From positions 1 to 38,923 of the forward strand of contig NZ_JAHLPU010000032.1 of the NCBI RefSeq assembly GCF_018918045.1: 38,923 nucleotides of DNA. Reading direction: 5' to 3'. Each line of letters opens with the position of its first letter. Within the stretch, counting starts at the first letter, position 1. The notes below the pieces were generated by a model. That model ran no database searches, was not told where the DNA came from, and saw nothing but the letters and a program-made list of their open reading frames with translations. Of this stretch, positions 33,123-38,923 are shown piece by piece. The translations under genes were made by a program, and so were the position numbers. Origin of the DNA: Pseudoflavonifractor sp. MSJ-30 (lineage in GTDB: Bacteria; Bacillota; Clostridia; Oscillospirales; Oscillospiraceae).

Positions 33123-33151
33123 ATAATAACATTACTTGCAGCAAATTTCAA
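33123..33151 (-). promoter_or_regulatory. Predicted promoter of the opp operon
   Basis: On the minus strand TTGAAA (33146-33151), a 17-base spacer and TATTAT (33123-33128). It lies about 75 bases upstream of the oppA ATG. Confidence 0.65.
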
Positions 33152-33257
33152 CCGTTCATATTTCATAAGTTTTTCGTTCAAAAATTGTGCATAAACTACA
33201 TATCTTTTTTGAAGGAAACCTGATATTATATAAGTAACACGGTAATGATTTGCAGTT

Positions 33258-33273
33258 AACAAAAATTTTTGTT
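33258..33273. promoter_or_regulatory. Palindrome upstream of the LacI-type gene
   Basis: AACAAAAATTTTTGTT is a perfect 16-bp palindrome 25 bases before the regulator start codon. It could be a second binding site, possibly for autoregulation. It does not share the CG-centred half-site of the operator at 33092. Confidence 0.35.
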
Positions 33274-33298
33274 CATTTAACCGTTTAACGGAGTGTCT

Positions 33299-34297
33299 AT
33301 GAAGAATATCAGTATCAGAGATGTGGCGGCAAGGGCCGGGGTATCCATTGCTACAGTGAGCCACGTGATCAACGGGACCCGAAACGTCAATGAGCCGACT
33401 CGGCTGTCTGTAGAAAGAGCCATTGAGGAGCTGCATTATGTACCGGATTCCACCGCCCGCAGCTTCAAAACCGGCAAGCGCAATTTGGTTGCCTTTGTAG
33501 TGCCAGATATATCCAACGCCTTTTTCTCCACCATGATCGAAGAGGTGGAGGATGTTTTGGCCCAGGAGGGATACCGGCTTCTGGTTCTGAACACCCGGGA
33601 GGATCCCCAGCGAGAGCTGGACGGTCTGAATGTGCTCACCAGCGGACTGGTGGACGGGCTGATCATCGCCTCCGCCATGGCGGACGGCCAGAAACTCTCC
33701 GCCGCCATTCCCAAGGGCTTCCCCGTGGTGCTCATCGACCGGCAGTTGCCCGGCGCACCCTATGACGCGGTGTACGTCTCCAGCTACAGTGCCATGCGCA
33801 TGGGCATTGACTACCTGATCCGCAAGGGGCACCAGAAAATCGGCTTTCTCACGGGCATTCACAGCATTTCCACCACCTCCGACCGGCGCAAGGGCTACCA
33901 GGACGCCATGGATGCCGCGGGACTCAGCACCGAACACCTGATCCGTGCGGGTACCTCCTCTACCAAGCTGCAAGCGGAGAACCTGGACGCACTGCTGGAG
34001 CTGGGCTGCACTGCCCTGGCCATCTCCAACAATGTGCTCACCGTGGAGGCCCGGATCCTTCTGGGCAAACGGGGGCTCAGCGTACCGAAGGACATGGAGC
34101 TGCTGGGCTTTCTGGACAGCGACCACGCCCAGTACGGACTGCAAAAACTGAGCCTTATCAGCCAGCCCACCGCCGAGCTGGGCCGCACCGCCGGAAAGCT
34201 GCTGCTCTCCCGGATGCACAGCCCGGAAGCACCGCTGCAAAACGTGATCCTGCAGGCAGCCTTTATGCCTGTGGAACAGAACAAACTGATATTTTAG
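33299..34297 (+). CDS. LacI-family transcriptional regulator
   Basis: This 332-aa regulator has a LacI helix-turn-helix at residues 3-25 (SIRDVAARAGVSIATVSHVIN) and the hinge-helix pattern RLSVERAIEELHYVPDSTARSF. The effector domain is a periplasmic-binding-protein-like fold with GFLTGIHSIS..RRKGYQDAM and ends at residue 332. It is divergent from the opp operon, and a LacI-type operator lies between. It probably represses the operon until an intracellular sugar or conjugate appears. ATG 33299 has a CGGAG site; an in-frame GTG at 33293 is possible. It is the last gene with host-like composition before the accessory region. Confidence 0.88.
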   Translation: MKNISIRDVAARAGVSIATVSHVINGTRNVNEPTRLSVERAIEELHYVPDSTARSFKTGKRNLVAFVVPDISNAFFSTMIEEVEDVLAQEGYRLLVLNTREDPQRELDGLNVLTSGLVDGLIIASAMADGQKLSAAIPKGFPVVLIDRQLPGAPYDAVYVSSYSAMRMGIDYLIRKGHQKIGFLTGIHSISTTSDRRKGYQDAMDAAGLSTEHLIRAGTSSTKLQAENLDALLELGCTALAISNNVLTVEARILLGKRGLSVPKDMELLGFLDSDHAQYGLQKLSLISQPTAELGRTAGKLLLSRMHSPEAPLQNVILQAAFMPVEQNKLIF

Positions 34298-34349
34298 AGA
34301 AAACGGAGTCCGAAACCCTTTATACGCTTTTTATCAGATTATAGTTGGA

Positions 34350-35774
34350 ATGAGACCGGAATGGGCAGAGAAAAAGGGTTGCCCTGACGGGGTTCAACTG
34401 ACGAAAAAAGAGAAAAAGGAACTCAAACCCATCGAGAAGATCAAGCTCATCATGACGCGAAATAAAGATGATGAGCCTGAGCTTTATGAAATGCTGGGAA
34501 CGAAAGATGATCGCAAGGAGTTTGACCGTCAGTTTAAGAACGTTAAATCAAACTTCAAAATTGCCATCGTTGTTGATATGTGGCTTACCGGCTTCGACGT
34601 ACCGGCACTCGACACAATCTACATCGACAAGCCCATCCAGCAGCACAGCCTTATCCAGACGATTTCCCGCGTCAACCGCGTCTATACCGGCAAGGACAAG
34701 GGCTTGATCGTGGACTACATCGGCATTAAGAAAAACATGAATCTCGCCCTCAAGAAATACACCAACTTTGAGAGCGATGAGTTTGAAGGCGTCGAGCAGT
34801 CTATCACGATTGTTAAAGACCAGCTCGATGTCTTGGCTCAGATGTTCCACAACTTCAATAGCACGGATTACTTCAACGGCTCACCGAAAGAGCAGCTTGC
34901 TTGCCTCAATCGGGCTGTTGAGTATGTACAGCTCACGGAAGATTTGGAAACTCGTTTTATGGCGGCAGTCAAACGCATGAAACAAGCGTTCAACCTATGC
35001 AGTTCAAGTGAGGCTATCTCTGATAAAGAAAAGGACTATCTGCACTTCTACTGTGCTGTGCGCTCTATTCTTTTCAAACTCACAAAGGGTGATGCCCCTG
35101 ACATTTCACAAATGAATGCCCGCGTCCGTGAACTTCTTGAAGGTGCAATTCAATCTGATGGTATAGAGGAACTGTTTGAGACGGGAAAGCACATCTCTGT
35201 TGATATTTTCAGTGACGAGTATCTGGATAAGATCAATGCAATCCAACTTCCAAACACAAAGATAAAGGTGTTGCAGAGGCTTCTTTCTCAAGCGATTGAT
35301 GAGTATAAAAAAGTCAACCGCATTATGGGCATGGAGTTCTCAGACCGCCTCAAGCGGGTTGTTGATGAGTACAACAATCGCCGTCGTGATGAGGCTTTTG
35401 CTAATGAAGTTCTTGACGATGTGGCGGAGCAGCTTGCGAAGCTCCTTGAAGAACTCAAAAAGGAAAAAGACTCCTTCAAGGGCATGGGAATTGACTACGA
35501 GGAAAAAGCCTTTTATGACATTCTCAAGGCGGTTGCCAAGAAGTATGAGTTCAAGTACCCGGACGATAAGATGATTGAATTGTCAAAGCGGATTAAGATT
35601 ATTGTCGATGACAAAGCTAAATACACCGACTGGTCTACCCGTGATGACATTAAGGCAAATCTGCAAGTAGACCTGATTTTACTGCTAGATACAGCGGGGT
35701 ATCCGCCAGTGACCATTGATGACGTTTATAAAGAAGTTTTAGAGCAAGCGGAAAATTTCAAAAAGTATGCGTAA
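34350..35774 (+). pseudogene. Type I restriction enzyme R subunit (HsdR), 5'-truncated
   Basis: The 474-codon frame encodes only the end of an HsdR translocase. It contains KIAIVVDMWLTGFDVPALDT and HSLIQTISRVNR, the last helicase motifs, and the C-terminal helical domain. The nuclease domain, Walker A and DEAH motifs that occupy the first 500 or so residues of HsdR are missing, and no hsdS or hsdM lies nearby. The fragment therefore starts abruptly within the gene, 50 bases after lacI. The ATG at 34350 is the first in frame and need not be a real start. GC content drops here compared with the Opp region. It is probably a relic of an acquired restriction system, unless expressed as a truncated protein. 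Confidence 0.85.
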
Positions 35775-35843
35775 TAAATCACACGTATAAAGAAAAATTG
35801 ATATATGTGAAAACACCATTCTAAAACGAAAGGCAGTTAGGTT

Positions 35844-36899
35844 ATGCCCAAAAAGAAACAACAGGAAAACTCCATAACCCGCTCCTCTGCGGCTGAGTAC
35901 CTGACATTCATCACCGCTACTGGCGAAAGCGATGTGAACGCCATATATGCGGACGAAAATGTATGGCTCTCCCAAAAAATGATGGGGGTTCTGTACCAGG
36001 TGGAACCTCATACCGTCAATTACCACCTGAAAAAGTGTTTTGCTGATGGTGAACTGGATGAAACTTCAGTTATTCGAAATTTTCGAATAACTGCCGCTGA
36101 CGGAAAGACCTACAATACAAAGCATTACAATCTGAAAGCAATCATTGCAATAGGACACAAGGTGGATTCACCAAAGGCGGTGCAATTCCGTAAATGGGCG
36201 AATGCTGTGATTGAGGAATTCACCATCAAAGGCTTCGCCATGGATGATGAGAGGCTTAAAAACTTTGGAACCATTCTGACCAAGGATTATTTTGAAGAAC
36301 AGCTGGAGCGCATTCGGGAAATCCGTCTGTCAGAACGGCGATTCTATCAAAAAATTACGGACATCTATGCAACCAGCGTAGACTATGACCCCAAAGCATA
36401 CGAGACTAGGAAGTTTTTTGCCAGAGTACAGAATCAGTTGCACTGGGCAATCCACGGAGAAACAGCCGCAGAGGTGATTTACCATCGGGCGGACAGCGAA
36501 AAAGACCACATGGGCCTGACCACCTGGAAGGATGCCCCGAATGGCAAAATCCAGAGGTTTGATGTGACTGTTGCCAAGAACTACCTGACCCAGGAGGAAC
36601 TCTCGGCAATGGCCAGAATCGTCAATGCGTACCTGGATTTGGCGGAGTTGCGAGCTTCTGAGCAAGTCCCAATGACAATGCAGGACTGGACTGAACAGTT
36701 TGAGGGATTGCTGAGACTATCCCGAAAAGAAGTCCTGACAAATGCAGGTTCTATTTCTGCCGAGATTGCTCAGAAGCATGCGTTGTGTGAATTTGAAAAG
36801 TTCCGTGTACGGCAGGATCAGCAGTTCCTAAGCGATTTTGACAGAATCCTGCTGGGCGGAGCAGCGGTGCAGGAAGAACCTGCGAAAGATGAGAAATAA
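35844..36899 (+). CDS. rhuM: RhuM family protein
   Basis: This 351-aa protein matches the RhuM family, first noted as a virulence-island gene of Salmonella and often found near type I restriction genes. The N-terminal half shows the family run WLSQKMMGVLYQVEPHTVNYHLKKCF, then VIRNFRITAADGKTYNTKHYNLKAIIAIGHKVDSP, with the conserved DGK-x-YNxxHYNL-x-II-x-GxKVxS core. A VEEFxIKGFAMDDERLK-type linker follows (here VIEEFTIKGFAMDDERLK), and a C-terminal helical domain completes it. Its biochemical activity is not established. It lies 69 bases downstream of the hsdR relic on the same strand. The start at 35844 has a weak AGG site. A 27-bp palindrome lies within the gene at 36067-36093. Confidence 0.85.
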   Translation: MPKKKQQENSITRSSAAEYLTFITATGESDVNAIYADENVWLSQKMMGVLYQVEPHTVNYHLKKCFADGELDETSVIRNFRITAADGKTYNTKHYNLKAIIAIGHKVDSPKAVQFRKWANAVIEEFTIKGFAMDDERLKNFGTILTKDYFEEQLERIREIRLSERRFYQKITDIYATSVDYDPKAYETRKFFARVQNQLHWAIHGETAAEVIYHRADSEKDHMGLTTWKDAPNGKIQRFDVTVAKNYLTQEELSAMARIVNAYLDLAELRASEQVPMTMQDWTEQFEGLLRLSRKEVLTNAGSISAEIAQKHALCEFEKFRVRQDQQFLSDFDRILLGGAAVQEEPAKDEK

Positions 36900-37305
36900 T
36901 GCCCATCAGGGTCGATGCTATGACCACAATCACAATAGAAAGCAAGTAAATAAAAGAGACAAAATATTACAAATGTACTCCATGAATAGAACATAATCGT
37001 ACTATTCCAAAACCGAGTTTCTTCTTTAACGTTATGTGCCCGTAGCTTTGAAGGGTCGTTAAAGCTACGGGCACATAATTTTCGATAGGTTGGAAATCAG
37101 ATACAAAACGAGAGGTGGAAAAGTTTACACACGAAAGATTGTTCCTCAAAATTCGGTAAAGATGACAAAGTTTTGTGAAAGCTTTGCACAAAGAGAAATG
37201 ATTGCCTTTTGCAATACATTATTGCGAATAAAAGCATGTAGGTCGAAGAACTATCGGTAACCCCTCAATTACTAATCGTTACGTTCTGCGGTAAATCTAC
37301 AGCAC
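36900..37305. other. AT-rich intergenic stretch with long hairpin
   Basis: No convincing gene lies between rhuM and the convergent membrane-protein gene. The only clear structure is the 18-bp hairpin listed separately. A 74-codon open frame on the minus strand (36967-37191) is mostly the hairpin read through and looks spurious. Confidence 0.6.
37032..37078. repeat. Perfect 18-bp inverted repeat (hairpin)
   Basis: TTATGTGCCCGTAGCTTT (37032-37049) and its exact complement (37061-37078) flank an 11-base loop. A second, competing pair exists: CTTTAACG (37024-37031) with CGTTAAAG (37057-37064). A short TTTT follows the right arm. It lies between convergent genes and could be a terminator for one or both. 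Confidence 0.75.
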
Positions 37306-37788
37306 CTACTTTACGGATTTGCTCATAGAATTGATAAGGAACAGAAGAATGAGATACATAAACACGATATTGACCGCAAACAATCCACAGGAAATGGCAG
37401 AAACTACTCTTAAAATCAGCGTTCCAATTGTATGCCAGCCATTATTCGTTAAGAGAATCGCTATCGGTTTGGGCGTGCCGATTTTGAGGACGTATAATGT
37501 GCTAATCATAATCATTATAACCGCTAATGCACCAGCGTTCCGAAGATATGCAGCTAACACGCCGAGGCTTGTACTTGTTGTAATTTTAGAATCAACTTGC
37601 CCCTTTAATTTTTCGGCATATGTGCTTCCCAAAATAACGGAAGTTGCACTAATATAAACTGCTACTGCTATTGACATAACAGAAATACTGGCTTCCGCAA
37701 TTTTCGAATAGTCCGCATTTAGGATTATTGCAGCGATAAGAACGGCAATAAAAATAATGACAATTAGGCGCTTATGACGTTCGTACAT
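37306..37788 (-). CDS. Four-helix membrane protein, function unknown
   Basis: The 160-aa product is almost all membrane. Predicted helices are at about 8-26 (LIVIIFIAVLIAAIIL), 35-55 (SISVMSIAVAVYISATSVILG), 75-103 (LGVLAAYL..AGALAVIMIMISTLYVL) and 120-155. A short charged loop (YAEKLKGQVDSK) separates helices two and three. I do not recognise the family. It starts three bases after the stop of the upstream 260-aa gene, so the two form one unit. The combination of a small multi-helix protein with a soluble partner is seen in several anti-phage systems (Kiwa for example), but I see no sequence evidence for homology with any of them. Confidence 0.7.
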   Translation of the reverse strand: MYERHKRLIVIIFIAVLIAAIILNADYSKIAEASISVMSIAVAVYISATSVILGSTYAEKLKGQVDSKITTSTSLGVLAAYLRNAGALAVIMIMISTLYVLKIGTPKPIAILLTNNGWHTIGTLILRVVSAISCGLFAVNIVFMYLILLFLINSMSKSVK

Positions 37789-37791
37789 TGC

Positions 37792-38574
37792 CTATTTCCT
37801 CAGTTCTGCTAGCAGTAGCTCTCTCACTTCTACTGGGTCGTATTGTTCATTTTCATCTTTCACAGGGTGTATTTCGATGTGTTTAATTATTGATGAAAAG
37901 TCAAAGGTCTGCTCTACGCCTTCATCATCAACGCCAATTATAACGACATCCTGAAATTCATCTCGTTTCTTTTGAAACCTATCAATAATGCAACGACCTT
38001 CGTGAACTGGAATATCTCCGTAGCCAACTTTTAGCTGAACTTTCTCAGGCAAATCCAATCCAAAAATATTGCCTATTTGCTGAAAAATATCGCTAGCTCT
38101 ACCAAATACATTGTCAATCTGTGTGAATCTAAATCCACGAATAGCCCTGACTCTAGCGCAGAATTCATCTACGGATGCATATACATTCTTGATCAAAAAT
38201 TGCTTCTGGATTGTATCGGAAAGGTACGCCGTCAATGTTGCCTTGCGTGTCATGTCGGTTAAATACAGCAAGCACGTCTTTGTGTCATAGCATGCAAAAA
38301 ACTGCTTTCGAGGTTCAATCTGGCTCTTGCTTCGTGGATTTACTTCTTTTTCTCCGGTACGCTGATTAATAACATAATCAACAAAGCTTGCAGCATCATC
38401 GTATTTACACGACAGCCAGAAAAACCGCTCATCGATAATTGAGGTCTCAAAACTATACAGGTTCTTTTGACCAGGGGGCTGAAAAGTTTCCTGCCCAGAC
38501 TTATGTATTTTCTGTACGTCAGCTAAGGACACAGCATCTCGTTCTCCTATCAACTGAAATGTTCTAAATCTCAT
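37792..38574 (-). CDS. Soluble protein of unknown function, partner of the membrane protein
   Basis: This 260-aa protein has no signal peptide or membrane helix and is not one I recognise. It is rich in Phe and basic residues, and its composition suggests a mixed alpha/beta cytoplasmic domain; segments such as RKQFFACYDTKTCLLYLTD and DEFQDVVIIGVDDEG read as buried strands. The final 40 residues are acidic. ATG 38574 has AGGTGG nine or so bases upstream. A TTGCGA-N17-TATAAT promoter lies 90 bases upstream. It is transcribed away from tRNA-Tyr and is followed within three bases by the membrane protein. A role as sensor or effector in a two-component defence unit is a guess from context. Confidence 0.65.
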   Translation of the reverse strand: MRFRTFQLIGERDAVSLADVQKIHKSGQETFQPPGQKNLYSFETSIIDERFFWLSCKYDDAASFVDYVINQRTGEKEVNPRSKSQIEPRKQFFACYDTKTCLLYLTDMTRKATLTAYLSDTIQKQFLIKNVYASVDEFCARVRAIRGFRFTQIDNVFGRASDIFQQIGNIFGLDLPEKVQLKVGYGDIPVHEGRCIIDRFQKKRDEFQDVVIIGVDDEGVEQTFDFSSIIKHIEIHPVKDENEQYDPVEVRELLLAELRK

Positions 38575-38663
38575 CAGAATAATCCACCTATCTTTTTAAT
38601 AAAAAACTGCCTGATAAACAATGAACCGCTACCAACCACTTTAATCTGCCAAATGTTTCTTCT

Positions 38664-38692
38664 ATTATAGTGCTATCTACGCCATATCGCAA
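38664..38692 (-). promoter_or_regulatory. Promoter of the two-gene membrane unit
   Basis: On the minus strand TTGCGA (38687-38692), a 17-base spacer and a perfect TATAAT (38664-38669). No other gene lies between it and the tRNA, so the unit has its own transcription. Confidence 0.7.
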
Positions 38693-38727
38693 TATGTAAA
38701 TTGCATAAGTTCTGATAGAAAATAACC

Positions 38728-38762
38728 GCCAGCAGCCTCTATCCTCAGACGATGCTGCTGGC
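38728..38762. other. Hairpin upstream of the two-gene unit
   Basis: GCCAGCAGC (38728-38736) pairs perfectly with GCTGCTGGC (38754-38762) around a 17-base loop. On the minus strand TTATTTTC follows shortly, so it may act as a second terminator shielding the unit from tRNA transcription, or bind a regulator. Confidence 0.5.
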
Positions 38763-38794
38763 ACAAATTTAATAGGAAATATCCCTGACATAAA

Positions 38795-38837
38795 CAAAAA
38801 ATCCGAACCCATCCCCCACAGGGAAAAAGTTCGGATT
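38795..38837 (-). terminator. Terminator after tRNA-Tyr
   Basis: On the minus strand the nine-base stem AATCCGAAC with GTTCGGATT (38829-38837 with 38800-38808) is followed by TTTTTTG. It lies ten bases beyond the tRNA 3' end. Confidence 0.8.
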
Positions 38838-38846
38838 TCTTTCGTT

Positions 38847-38923
38847 TGGTGGGGGAAGGTGGATTCGAACCACCGAAGCTATAAGCAGCAGATTTACAGT
38901 CTGTCCCCTTTGGCCACTCGGGA
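38847..38923 (-). tRNA. tRNA-Tyr (GTA anticodon), 5' end beyond the window
   Basis: On the minus strand the D-arm, the anticodon arm with CTGTAAAT (anticodon GTA), a long variable arm, the T-arm GGTTCGAATCC and the acceptor strand ending CCCCACCA are visible. Tyrosine tRNAs have this long variable arm. The genome encodes the CCA. The first eight or so bases, the 5' acceptor strand, lie outside the window. Its 3' end faces the accessory island. Confidence 0.93.

Noticed and set aside
34298..34349. Attachment site matching the tRNA-Tyr 3' end at the island's left boundary
   Set aside because: I compared this stretch with the tRNA T-arm and acceptor and saw no convincing duplicate.
36967..37191. 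74-codon frame over the long hairpin
   Set aside because: Its sequence is mostly the inverted repeat and it lacks a good ribosome binding site.
37306..38574. Assignment of the two-gene unit to Kiwa (KwaA/KwaB)
   Set aside because: The general layout is similar, but I see no sequence motif that links either protein to the Kwa families.
38588..38812. 74-codon frame upstream of the two-gene unit
   Set aside because: It overlaps the consensus promoter and two hairpins, so it is most likely non-coding.

Overview
The window is a GC-rich chromosomal segment of a Gram-positive anaerobe of the class Clostridia, most likely in the Oscillospiraceae. The evidence is an hrcA-grpE-dnaK-dnaJ operon behind a perfect CIRCE operator, a T-box leader, strong AGGAGG-type ribosome binding sites, an acetogen-type MetF/MetV/RnfC methylenetetrahydrofolate reductase locus, and clostridial Opp and LacI genes. 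The species cannot be named from the sequence alone. From about 34.3 kb onward the base composition turns AT-rich and the gene content becomes accessory.

Layout. (1) 0.1-3.7 kb, minus strand: a one-carbon operon of a MetV-RnfC fusion, MetV and MetF. (2) 3.8-5.6 kb, minus: a PfkB sugar kinase and a D-lyxose/D-mannose isomerase. (3) 5.7-8.6 kb, plus: a T-box leader, an iron-containing alcohol dehydrogenase and a YkvI-like transporter. (4) 8.6-13.6 kb, minus: the HrcA/CIRCE heat-shock operon. (5) 13.8-14.8 kb, plus: a membrane protein with a C-terminal zinc ribbon. (6) 14.85-16.3 kb, minus: a FAD-dependent dehydrogenase. (7) 16.4-22.6 kb: aspartate-to-threonine synthesis, with thrC-thrB on the minus strand and hom-lysC-asd on the plus strand. 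A CBS-pair protein follows. (8) 23.0-24.0 kb: an azlD remnant cut by an internally deleted ISL3-type element that keeps both inverted repeats. (9) 24.0-34.3 kb: a divergent LacI regulator facing oppA-B-C-D-F, a two-domain esterase, a tandem VOC protein and a second PfkB kinase, apparently one operon for import and breakdown of an unidentified conjugate. (10) 34.3-38.85 kb: an accessory island with a 5'-truncated hsdR, rhuM, a long hairpin and an unrecognised two-gene unit (soluble protein plus four-helix membrane protein), ending at the 3' end of a tRNA-Tyr gene that runs off the window.

How the genes work together. LysC, Asd, Hom, ThrB and ThrC give the complete path from aspartate to threonine. 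MetF, MetV and the MetV-RnfC fusion resemble the subunits of the NADH-dependent methylenetetrahydrofolate reductase of acetogens. The LacI operator lies just downstream of the inferred oppA promoter, where the regulator could block transcription.

Two repeat families are scattered between genes. One is a roughly 120-bp element whose ends are runs of an ATTGACA heptad; it has three full copies and two fragments, and it supplies the last codons and stop of three genes. The other is a REP-like palindrome with two copies. The least understood parts are the two-gene membrane unit next to the tRNA, the heptad element, the MetV-RnfC fusion, and the esterase whose first hydrolase domain has lost its nucleophile motif.
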